Positions 7,544 through 13,135 of a stretch of DNA of 13,135 nt are shown here, in pieces. The DNA is from Treponema sp. (GTDB lineage: Bacteria > Spirochaetota > Spirochaetia > Treponematales > Breznakiellaceae): contig JAIWNU010000053.1 of NCBI GenBank assembly GCA_020216655.1, positions 1-13,135 of the forward strand, written 5' to 3'. Below the pieces are notes generated by a model that made no database searches, was not told where the DNA came from, and saw only the letters and a list, made by a program, of their open reading frames with translations. Every line of letters begins with the position of its first letter. Position 1 is the stretch's first letter. The position numbers and the translations under genes were made by a program.

Positions 7544-8279
7544 CGCTATTTACCTTCTCGTAGGGTTTTATAATGATGTCTCCAAACATTTTATTTTGAT
7601 ATATCGAAACCATTCTGAATTTTACCGCCTCAAGGATTGCGAGGAACGCACAGACAATATCCATTACGGATCCGCTGCGGACCACAAGATCGGTAAAATT
7701 GCACTGTCCCTTTGTTTCCAATAGTTCGGTCATAAGGGCCATTTTTTCATTGACCGTGACCTCCTCAAAAAGGTCAATAATCCGTTCGCTGGTCAGGTTT
7801 GTCATGAGACTGGAAAAGGTTTTTAATAGGTCCCAGACATCTACCTTTTCCCACAGTTCCTCATCCGCAAAAGGAAGAGCCCGTTGCAGTTTTTTACGCT
7901 CAATGACCCATTCTGCTTCCCGTTCTTTTTCTTCCATGAGCTCGGTGAGTTTTTTGAATTTTTGGTATTCAATGAGCTTATCAACCAGCTCCTGACGGGG
8001 ATCTTCGATTTCATCATCCGCTTCTATTTCAATAGGCAGCAGCATTCTGGATTTGATATACAACAGGTTTGCGGCCATCATATGAAATTCAGTGAGGTTT
8101 TCAAGATCAAGTTCTGTAGCATAGGTAAGGTATTCCAGATATTGTTCGGTAATCTGGGCTACGGGAATATCGTAAATATTTACCTCATTCTTTTTAATTA
8201 AAAAAAGAAGGAGATCCAGGGGGCCTTCGAATTGTTGTAGTCTGAATCGATATGCAGCGTTTTGGTTAAGTTCTTCCAT
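7524..8279 (-). CDS. scpA: Segregation and condensation protein A (kleisin)
   Basis: 251 residues, typical for ScpA. The N-terminal domain carries the hallmark FEGPLDLLLFLI (17-28) and YDIPVAQITEQYL (36-48), which contact the SMC neck; a charged middle region (about 84-130) is the expected ScpB-binding linker; and a C-terminal winged helix (about 175-240, ending FGDIIIKP) should bind the SMC head. The protein bridges SMC and ScpB in the bacterial condensin ring. The start ATG overlaps the folK stop by one base (TAATG) and I see no Shine-Dalgarno sequence before it, so translation probably depends on ribosomes that have just finished folK. The 3' end overlaps scpB by 20 bp. Confidence 0.96.
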   Translation of the reverse strand: MEELNQNAAYRFRLQQFEGPLDLLLFLIKKNEVNIYDIPVAQITEQYLEYLTYATELDLENLTEFHMMAANLLYIKSRMLLPIEIEADDEIEDPRQELVDKLIEYQKFKKLTELMEEKEREAEWVIERKKLQRALPFADEELWEKVDVWDLLKTFSSLMTNLTSERIIDLFEEVTVNEKMALMTELLETKGQCNFTDLVVRSGSVMDIVCAFLAILEAVKFRMVSIYQNKMFGDIIIKPYEKVNSDGVAVG

Positions 8280-8797
8280 TAACGCTGATTATAGTCATCA
8301 AAATCAGCATAGTAAATACCCTGGCTTTCCAGGTTTTCATAGATTTTCCAATAATAGTCCCCGGTCCGGGGATCCTGCGCTTCTGGTTCAAGATTTAAAA
8401 GCGGAAGGATAGCAAATTTCCGTTCATGAAGCATAGGATGGGGAATAAGCAATACGGGCGGTTCGGATACAACAAGACTCCCCATAATAAGGATATCAAT
8501 ATCCAGAGTACGTTCTCCCTTGGATCGTTCCTTGCTCCTATCCCTTCCATATTTCGCTTCAATTGCCTGAACAGATGCAAGAAGCTGCATCGGAGTGCCT
8601 GAAAAGTTGCCTGCTACAGCACAGTTAAAAAAGTTGGGCTGATCCAGTACATAGCGGGGTTTGCTGATGTATATGGGGGAGCAGCGCAGTTCTTCTAAGA
8701 GGGCGCCTAAATCGGCGACAGCCTGTCTTAATATTGATTTGCTGTCGCCCCTGTTTGATCCTAGCCCAAGAATTACCGGGTTAGAAGAGTTCGTCAT
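8279..8797 (-). CDS. folK: 2-amino-4-hydroxy-6-hydroxymethyldihydropteridine diphosphokinase (HPPK)
   Basis: 172 residues, close to the family norm of about 160. It transfers pyrophosphate from ATP to 6-hydroxymethyl-7,8-dihydropterin, the step before dihydropteroate synthase in folate synthesis. Evidence: GLGSNRGD (11-18) at the N-terminus, QPNFFNCAV (53-61) matching the pterin-binding N-x-x-N element, the HPPK signature [10 protein letters not shown] (94-103; Asp99 and Asp101 should bind the two Mg2+ ions) and [16 protein letters not shown] (118-133). The N-terminus lies within the end of recA (17 bp overlap), and there is no strong ribosome-binding site, pointing to coupling with recA. No other folate genes are present, so its position between recA and scpA looks like operon packing rather than pathway clustering. 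Confidence 0.96.
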   Translation of the reverse strand: MTNSSNPVILGLGSNRGDSKSILRQAVADLGALLEELRCSPIYISKPRYVLDQPNFFNCAVAGNFSGTPMQLLASVQAIEAKYGRDRSKERSKGERTLDIDILIMGSLVVSEPPVLLIPHPMLHERKFAILPLLNLEPEAQDPRTGDYYWKIYENLESQGIYYADFDDYNQR

Positions 8798-10079
8798 CTT
8801 CTGATGATGCAGGTTTGGCAGGCCCTGCCTTTATCTGGGATGCACGGGGGGCTGCTGCGGATGCGGCAGAAGCCTTAGGAGCCGCTGCTGAGGGCCGTAT
8901 TTCAGAACCTGCGCCAGCAGTTCCGGCCGACGCTGAAGCAGTTTTTGCACCTTGCGCTATTGCGCCGTGCGCAATAATGCCCCCGGGCATTCCGGAGGAG
9001 CTTGCCGCAGGCTGTTGGACCACCTCTGGTTCTTTCATACCGGGAAACATAATAGCCCTGAGTTTTTTCTCGATTTCCGCCGTAAGCGCAGGATTATTTT
9101 CCAAAAACTCCCGGGCATTGTCCCTACCCTGGCCGATTTTCTCTTCCCCATAGGCGTACCAGGCGCCTTTTTTGTCGATAATTTCATATTTAACCGCCGC
9201 ATCCAGAATGCTGCTCACGGCGGAAACGCCCTTACCGAACATGATGTCCAGCTCAGCCTTGCGGAAGGGCGGCGCGACCTTGTTCTTAACTACCTTAACC
9301 CGAACCTTGTTGCCCACCGCGTCGGCTTCACCCTTTTCGATGGTCTCCATTTTTCGGACCTCCAGCCGCACCGAGGCATAAAATTTAAGGGCGTTTCCGC
9401 CGGTCGTGGTTTCAGGATTGCCGAACATAACGCCGATTTTCATGCGTATCTGGTTAATAAAAATAAGGATTGTTTTAGATTTTCCGATAGTTGCGGTTAA
9501 CTTACGCAGAGCCTGGCTCATAAGCCGGGCCTGGAGTCCCACATGGGCATCACCCATCTCCCCCTCTATTTCAGCTTGGGGTGTTAAGGCTGCCACTGAG
9601 TCTACGACAATCACGTCCACCGCGCCGGAACGAACAAGGCTTTCGGCAATTTCCAAGGCCTGCTCTCCAGTATCGGGCTGGGAGACCCACAGTTCATCAA
9701 TATTTACGCCCAGATTTTTAGCATATACCGGATCCAGGGCATGTTCCGCGTCGATAAAGGCCGCAATACCGCCCCGCTTTTGGGCTTCTGCAATGGCATG
9801 CAGGGCCAGAGTGGTCTTTCCTGAAGATTCAGGGCCGTAAATTTCTATTATTCTTCCCCGGGGATAGCCGCCGATGCCAAGGGCTTCATCGAGCAAAATG
9901 GAACCGCTGGGTATAATTTCTATGCCCGCCGCATTGACATGGGTACCCAGCTTCATAAGGGAGCCGGCGCCGAATTGTTTTTCTATTTGCAGGCGAGCCA
10001 CTTCCAGGGCTTTGAGTTTTTCTTCGTTACTTGCCCGTTGTTCCTGATTTGAACCATTTGTATCTGTAACCTTTGCCAC
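8781..10079 (-). CDS. recA: Recombinase RecA with long Ala-rich C-terminal extension
   Basis: 432 residues against about 350 for E. coli RecA. The ATPase core is complete and highly conserved: Walker A GPESSGKT (82-89), the catalytic-glutamate block [10 protein letters not shown] (108-117), Walker B VIVVD (156-160), loop L1 region [10 protein letters not shown] (172-181) and the L2/ssDNA region with [20 protein letters not shown] (219-238). RecA forms filaments on ssDNA, drives strand exchange and, where LexA exists, triggers its cleavage. After the core ends near 347, a low-complexity tail rich in Ala, Ser, Gly and Pro (about 352-425) leads to an acidic tip, EDDELF. The start is GTG at 10079, supported by a strong GGGGAGG 5 nt upstream and the typical N-terminus. 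First gene of the ten-gene run, with the only sizeable intergenic region upstream. Confidence 0.98.
   Translation of the reverse strand: MAKVTDTNGSNQEQRASNEEKLKALEVARLQIEKQFGAGSLMKLGTHVNAAGIEIIPSGSILLDEALGIGGYPRGRIIEIYGPESSGKTTLALHAIAEAQKRGGIAAFIDAEHALDPVYAKNLGVNIDELWVSQPDTGEQALEIAESLVRSGAVDVIVVDSVAALTPQAEIEGEMGDAHVGLQARLMSQALRKLTATIGKSKTILIFINQIRMKIGVMFGNPETTTGGNALKFYASVRLEVRKMETIEKGEADAVGNKVRVKVVKNKVAPPFRKAELDIMFGKGVSAVSSILDAAVKYEIIDKKGAWYAYGEEKIGQGRDNAREFLENNPALTAEIEKKLRAIMFPGMKEPEVVQQPAASSSGMPGGIIAHGAIAQGAKTASASAGTAGAGSEIRPSAAAPKASAASAAAPRASQIKAGPAKPASSEDDELF
8958..8976. repeat. Perfect inverted repeat in the recA tail (8 bp arms, 3 nt loop)
   Basis: Arms TATTGCGC (8958-8965) and GCGCAATA (8969-8976) flank the loop CGT. 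It lies inside the coding sequence for the low-complexity RecA tail and would fold into a GC-rich hairpin in the mRNA. No U-run follows, so it is not a classical terminator. Confidence 0.75.
8976..8991. repeat. Second perfect inverted repeat, adjoining the first (7 bp arms, 2 nt loop)
   Basis: Arms AATGCCC (8976-8982) and GGGCATT (8985-8991) surround CC. It shares its first base with the preceding inverted repeat, so the two hairpins are stacked directly end to end within codons for the Gly/Ala-rich RecA tail. The 2 nt loop means that some inner pairs would open in a real RNA hairpin. Confidence 0.7.
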
Positions 10080-10084
10080 CTTAG

Positions 10085-10091
10085 CCTCCCC
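10085..10091 (-). promoter_or_regulatory. Ribosome-binding site of recA
   Basis: GGGGAGG on the minus strand, 5 nt before the GTG start codon at 10079. It is the strongest Shine-Dalgarno sequence in the window and decides the GTG start, because no ATG lies close to the normal RecA N-terminus. Confidence 0.8.
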
Positions 10092-10143
10092 TTTCAGTAC
10101 GGACCTTTTTGTTTATTTGCTTTAACAGTACACAAAATTTGCA

Positions 10144-10152
10144 ATTCTATCA
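10144..10152 (-). promoter_or_regulatory. Candidate extended -10 element of the recA promoter
   Basis: TGATAGAAT on the minus strand matches the extended -10 form TGn-TATAAT with one mismatch in the hexamer. It would start transcription near 10137 and give a leader of about 58 nt before the GTG. No convincing -35 hexamer lies 17-18 bp upstream, which is tolerated by extended -10 promoters. Prediction only. Confidence 0.35.
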
Positions 10153-10185
10153 ACCAAGGACTCGACGGATTTTTAAAGTCATCGT

Positions 10186-10189
10186 AGGA
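10186..10189 (+). promoter_or_regulatory. Ribosome-binding site of prs
   Basis: AGGA, 7 nt before the ATG at 10197, supports that start codon. Confidence 0.6.
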
Positions 10190-10196
10190 TTAGAAT

Positions 10197-11297
10197 ATGC
10201 AAAATGCCTTTGCCATAGTGGCTACCCGATCAATGCAGGAATATGCTGAAAAAGTGGTACAAAAACTGGTTCATTTCCCAAGTTTTTCTGACCAGGCCGA
10301 ATGCATCAATAGGGTTGATACCCTTAAGGTGTCCATGTTTGCCGATGGAGAACTTGAAGTATCGGTGGCCTCATCTCTTCGGGGTCAGGATGTCTACCTT
10401 TTTGCCAATGCGGCCCGAAATATTGCGGGTATTCCCGTAGAGGAAGCGAAGATAGAGCTTTACCATGCGGTGGACGCCCTAAAACGGGCTCAGGCGGAAC
10501 GGATTATGGTATTTGAACCCTATGTTTCCTGTTCCCGGTCAGACAGGACCACCCGGCGCAACTCGGTAGGGCTCTGGATACATTTTAAGATCCTAGCGAG
10601 CCTTGGCACCCAGCATATTATCACCTACCAGCTTCATTCAGATAAATCTAAAAGTATGGTGGATCCAACGATTTGTGCTATCGATGATGTCCCGGGGCTG
10701 ACGCTTTTAAAAAGACATCTCTGCGATACCTATATACAGACCTTAGACCAGTTAGAGTCGGTTGTACGGCCCCATTGGGCCTTTTGCAGTGTCGATGCGG
10801 GGGGCGAAAAACTTGCTCGGAGCTTTGCCAATGCCTTTGGGGCACCCCTCGTGGTGGCCCACAAGCAGCGGGATTATTCCAAAGTCAATACCGTGGAGTC
10901 TATCAACATACTTTCCGCGGAGCCGATCAAGGGCAAGGTGCTCTGGATCGTTGATGACATGGTAGATACCGCTGGTTCGGTGTACAGTCTTATAAAAACC
11001 CTTGCCAATTTGGAACCGGCGGAGATTAATCTGCTTGCGGTACACGCGGTTTTTTCGCCCCCCGCCATGGACCGGCTTTGTGAATTAAGCAGCCAGGGGC
11101 TTTTAAAACATATCATGGTTACCGATACGGTGTTTTGTCCCGAATGTTTTATCGAGGATTTGCCTAATCTTGAAATTGTTCCCTCTACAGAGTTATCCGC
11201 TAAAATAATCGCCACCATAGCGGAAGACAAATCCCTGGGGAAGCTGCTTCAGCCCTTTAATGCGGCGGAATATCTGAGCCGTCCCCGGCTTTTGTAA
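10197..11297 (+). CDS. prs: Ribose-phosphate pyrophosphokinase (PRPP synthetase), divergent form
   Basis: 366 residues, about 50 longer than E. coli Prs. It makes PRPP from ribose 5-phosphate and ATP for purine, pyrimidine, NAD, His and Trp synthesis. Conserved elements in order: FADGE (48-52; FSDGE in E. coli), VDALKRAQAERI (92-103), SDR (115-117; RQDR in E. coli), QLHSDK (145-150; the DLHxxQ metal-binding His is kept as His147), VDAGGEKLAR (199-208; matches the catalytic-site D-x-GG), HKQR (222-225; flexible-loop catalytic Lys and Arg kept) and the PRPP-binding loop IVDDMVDTAGS (251-261). Because the catalytic Lys, Arg, His and Asp positions are present it is probably active, but several flanking residues and the extra segments near 71-85 and after about 310 are unlike classical class I enzymes. 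It is transcribed away from recA and converges with dtd, 9 bp apart. Confidence 0.9.
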   Translation: MQNAFAIVATRSMQEYAEKVVQKLVHFPSFSDQAECINRVDTLKVSMFADGELEVSVASSLRGQDVYLFANAARNIAGIPVEEAKIELYHAVDALKRAQAERIMVFEPYVSCSRSDRTTRRNSVGLWIHFKILASLGTQHIITYQLHSDKSKSMVDPTICAIDDVPGLTLLKRHLCDTYIQTLDQLESVVRPHWAFCSVDAGGEKLARSFANAFGAPLVVAHKQRDYSKVNTVESINILSAEPIKGKVLWIVDDMVDTAGSVYSLIKTLANLEPAEINLLAVHAVFSPPAMDRLCELSSQGLLKHIMVTDTVFCPECFIEDLPNLEIVPSTELSAKIIATIAEDKSLGKLLQPFNAAEYLSRPRLL

Positions 11298-11306
11298 CTC
11301 GAGGGT

Positions 11307-11756
11307 TTAAAATAGTTTTGTCGAATCTAAAAGTATGGTAACAGGACCTTCGTTGGTATAGCGAACCTTCATGGATGCCTGAAACATACCGGTGGCCACA
11401 GTAAATCCCCGGCTGCGGAGATTTTCAACTAAATAAAGATACAGTTGATTTGCCTTTTCCGGTTCGGCCGCATCTGAATATGAAGGACGTCTGCCTTTCC
11501 GCGCGTCTGCAAGCAATGTAAACTGGGAGACCACGAGGATTTCTCCGCCTACATCCTGGACAGATCGGTTCATTTTATCCTGTTCATCGGTAAAAATGCG
11601 CAGGTTAGCTACCTTTTCAGCTAAATAATCCGCATCCTGCTCGGTATCTTGGGCGGCAACCCCCAGATACACCAGGAGTCCCATCGATATGGCTCCTACG
11701 GTTTTTCCGTCTACCGATACGGATGCATCGGACACCCGCTGAACAACGGCCCTCAT
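11307..11756 (-). CDS. dtd: D-aminoacyl-tRNA deacylase
   Basis: 149 residues, the normal size. It hydrolyses D-amino acids (and glycine mischarged on tRNA-Ala) from tRNA as a cytoplasmic proofreading enzyme. The two family motifs are intact: SQFTLLAD (77-84) and NEGPVT (135-140), whose cis Gly-Pro rejects L-amino acids. The N-terminus [17 protein letters not shown] is typical. Near residue 125 it has FQASMKV where most relatives have FGA-x-M-x-V, a small change. The start overlaps the stop of the upstream TPR gene by 4 bp (ATGA), with GGAG about 8 nt before the ATG. It is the last gene of its group; its stop lies 9 bp from the convergent prs stop, and no terminator hairpin is visible between them. 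Confidence 0.96.
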   Translation of the reverse strand: MRAVVQRVSDASVSVDGKTVGAISMGLLVYLGVAAQDTEQDADYLAEKVANLRIFTDEQDKMNRSVQDVGGEILVVSQFTLLADARKGRRPSYSDAAEPEKANQLYLYLVENLRSRGFTVATGMFQASMKVRYTNEGPVTILLDSTKLF

Positions 11757-12907
11757 CGAGAAGTCTCCGGACTGGGTAACGCGACAGATTGATGAATAGC
11801 AATGCCCTTGAGCGCGATTTTCCCTCCCTCTTGAATGACCACAGAACCAAGCACTTCTATGGGGATTTCCTGGTTTATTGCCACCGCGAAGGGAAAAGCC
11901 ACAGGCACTATGCCCTGCAAAACAGTCTTCATGTCGTAGCCAACCAGTAAATCAAAACTGGTAGCTTTATTTCCCTGCTGAACATTGGCGGCCATCCCTT
12001 TCCAGCGCACCGTCACATTACGGTACAGATAGGGGTCTTTTTGAACATCGAGGAATGAATAAAGGTCCTTCAGAGTATGAAAATCCGGTGTGGTCGTATA
12101 AGAAAGCAAGAGCGAAGCCTTAGCTTTTATTGCTTCAGAAGCGTTTGATTCAAGGATTCGGTTAATTTCTATTTTTGCGGCATCGTCCCTGAATTCTGCA
12201 AAAAGCGCCTTTGCCCGATCGTAACTTTTTAATACCTGATCCCGGGTCAGCACATAGCGGAATGAACCTGAGGTCTGAACCACTGAACGGAGATCATTTT
12301 CATTTAAAATGAGGCTATCCATTCCCTGCCGCCCCTGCTTTTGTGAAACAGGAAATGGATTGGGAAGCATACCTGTTGCTATGCCCAATCCAGCTATTCC
12401 AACCATAATAACAACTGCCCCAGATGCAAAAAGAAGGCGGCTGCGCAGGCTGCGCGGTACTGGCGGCGGAGGGGGAAAAATTCTTTTCAGAGCACCGGTT
12501 TCAAGCCAGGCTGAAAGGGCCTCCTTATCTCCATATTTACGAATAATCTGTAAACCTCGATTAGCAAGTTTCAATGCTGTTTTAGATCGATGAGGATTAG
12601 CCAATTCCAGATCCTGCACTTCTAAATAAAGTTCAACCGCTCTATCGGTTTCTCCCCTCCGTATATGCAGAGATGCAAGTCCGAGCAATGTATATGAATC
12701 CTGCATTTTTAGTTCCCGGCAGCGTCTTAAATAGGTATGGGCCCCGCCAAAATCACCGGAATAGAGGCATGAAATGGCCAAGATATAGTAAAACCGATGA
12801 GAATCATGGTATCGCAGTACTTCAGGCTCAAGGAGACGTATGGCTTTACCATACTGGCCCTGCCGTACGTACCGAGCGGCCTTGGTTAATAAAGGATCAA
12901 GTTTCAT
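11753..12907 (-). CDS. TPR-repeat single-pass membrane protein of unknown function
   Basis: 384 residues. An N-terminal helical region with TPR-like repeats (about 3-135; for example [48 protein letters not shown]) is followed by a Pro run (PPPPP, 145-149), one hydrophobic helix (about 158-180) and a C-terminal domain of about 200 residues that mixes helices with a strand-rich end. With positive charges (RSLRSR, 152-157) just before the helix, the likely topology is TPR domain in the cytoplasm and C-terminal domain in the periplasm, opposite to the TPR protein at 1680-2369. I do not recognise the periplasmic domain. The start ATG follows the upstream gene by 18 bp, with only a poorly spaced AGG; the 3' end overlaps dtd by 4 bp. 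Function unknown; a bridging or scaffold role is only a guess. Confidence 0.8.
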   Translation of the reverse strand: MKLDPLLTKAARYVRQGQYGKAIRLLEPEVLRYHDSHRFYYILAISCLYSGDFGGAHTYLRRCRELKMQDSYTLLGLASLHIRRGETDRAVELYLEVQDLELANPHRSKTALKLANRGLQIIRKYGDKEALSAWLETGALKRIFPPPPPVPRSLRSRLLFASGAVVIMVGIAGLGIATGMLPNPFPVSQKQGRQGMDSLILNENDLRSVVQTSGSFRYVLTRDQVLKSYDRAKALFAEFRDDAAKIEINRILESNASEAIKAKASLLLSYTTTPDFHTLKDLYSFLDVQKDPYLYRNVTVRWKGMAANVQQGNKATSFDLLVGYDMKTVLQGIVPVAFPFAVAINQEIPIEVLGSVVIQEGGKIALKGIAIHQSVALPSPETSR

Positions 12908-12925
12908 CCTGTACGTTACCGTATA

Positions 12926-13135
12926 TTACCGAGATTCGTTTTTAGCCTTAAGCTTGGAAATGATTGACTCGAGAGCTGCCAGGTCATCCTCAGTTACCGG
13001 ACGCTGTTCAGTCAAAATACTGTCTATCCGGTTCATTACATCTCCAACCATAATGAGGTCTGTTCTGAGTGACAGTTCATCAACAGATGAATCAGATGGA
13101 GCGCTTCCGAGCAGCTGCGAGATATCGCCTTCCAC
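12926..13135 (-). CDS. Unrecognised protein, C-terminal 70 residues (5' end outside window)
   Basis: The frame is open to the right edge. The outermost codon is GTG, which could be a start but more likely is an internal Val, so the gene is treated as truncated at its 5' end. The visible part is hydrophilic and mostly helical, with an acidic Ser-rich stretch (GSAPSDSSVDELS), then an amphipathic segment with Leu/Ile spacing and a Lys-rich end (SKLKAKNESR). I see no domain. It ends 18 bp upstream of the TPR membrane protein and is probably in the same operon. Confidence 0.65.
   Translation of the reverse strand: MEGDISQLLGSAPSDSSVDELSLRTDLIMVGDVMNRIDSILTEQRPVTEDDLAALESIISKLKAKNESR

Larger units (their letters stand above)
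10080..10196. other. Divergent intergenic region between recA and prs
   Basis: 117 bp, AT-rich, and the only non-coding stretch of any size. It must hold the promoters for the recA-led operon (minus) and for prs (plus). A candidate recA extended -10 is listed separately; for prs I see only weak -10-like hexamers (such as TAAAGT) without a fitting -35. I looked for SOS boxes of the E. coli (CTGT-N8-ACAG), Bacillus (GAAC-N4-GTTC) and Leptospira (TTTG-N5-CAAA) types and found none. Confidence 0.7.

Noticed and set aside
10080..10196. Possible SOS (LexA) box upstream of recA
   Set aside because: No match to the E. coli, Bacillus, alpha-proteobacterial or Leptospira type boxes. ACTGTTAAAGC is only a half-site-like string. 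A lineage-specific operator cannot be excluded.
11298..11306. Bidirectional terminator between the convergent prs and dtd genes
   Set aside because: The gap is 9 bp and contains only the short palindrome CTCGAG, with no stem followed by a U-run on either strand. Terminators, if any, must lie inside the opposite genes.
12429..12463. Repeated GGCTGCGC units in the TPR membrane protein gene
   Set aside because: Only two short copies, explained by repeated Arg/Ser/Leu codons before the membrane helix.
13133..13135. GTG at the extreme right edge as a true start codon
   Set aside because: No upstream sequence is visible, so a ribosome-binding site cannot be seen; the frame simply runs to the edge.
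1..13135. CRISPR arrays, tRNA or rRNA genes, insertion sequences, phage genes or toxin-antitoxin pairs
   Set aside because: None seen. The window is almost fully occupied by core genes, with no regularly spaced repeats, no cloverleaf-like stretch and no transposase motifs.

Overview
The window looks like chromosomal core DNA from a spirochaete, most likely Treponema or a close relative. This is an inference from gene content: a CHASE2 sensor protein, cmk directly upstream of rpsA in the same reading frame, YfgM-like TPR membrane proteins and a divergent PRPP synthetase. GC content is moderate. I see no mobile element, CRISPR array, tRNA or rRNA gene. Coding density is very high, and the only non-coding stretch over 20 bp is the 117 bp between recA and prs.

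Minus strand, 10079 down to 1: ten genes in one direction, overlapping or separated by 18 bp or less, starting with recA. Order: recA, folK, scpA, scpB, an RluB/RsuA-family pseudouridine synthase, cmk, rpsA, a GAF-AAA+-Fis sigma-54 activator, a TPR membrane protein, and a CHASE2 membrane protein that runs off the left edge. This layout suggests a single long transcript joining recombination (RecA), chromosome condensation (ScpAB), folate synthesis (FolK), rRNA modification, pyrimidine nucleotide supply (Cmk), translation initiation (S1) and a signalling trio.

Plus strand, 10197-11297: a divergent but apparently active ribose-phosphate pyrophosphokinase, facing away from recA. It converges with a second minus-strand group at 13135-11307: the 3' end of an unrecognised protein, a TPR/transmembrane protein and dtd (D-aminoacyl-tRNA deacylase).

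Most genes are housekeeping. The parts that merit a second look are: (1) a possible signalling circuit in which a CHASE2 protein, probably a nucleotide cyclase, shares an operon with a sigma-54 activator whose GAF domain carries an NKxnF-like motif; (2) that activator's natural GAFTDA loop in place of GAFTGA; (3) cmk and rpsA kept in the same frame and separated by one stop codon; (4) a long Ala/Ser/Pro-rich C-terminal extension on RecA whose coding DNA holds two back-to-back perfect inverted repeats; and (5) Ca2+-loop-like Asp motifs in the CHASE2 region. None of these proves a new system; each is given with a test.
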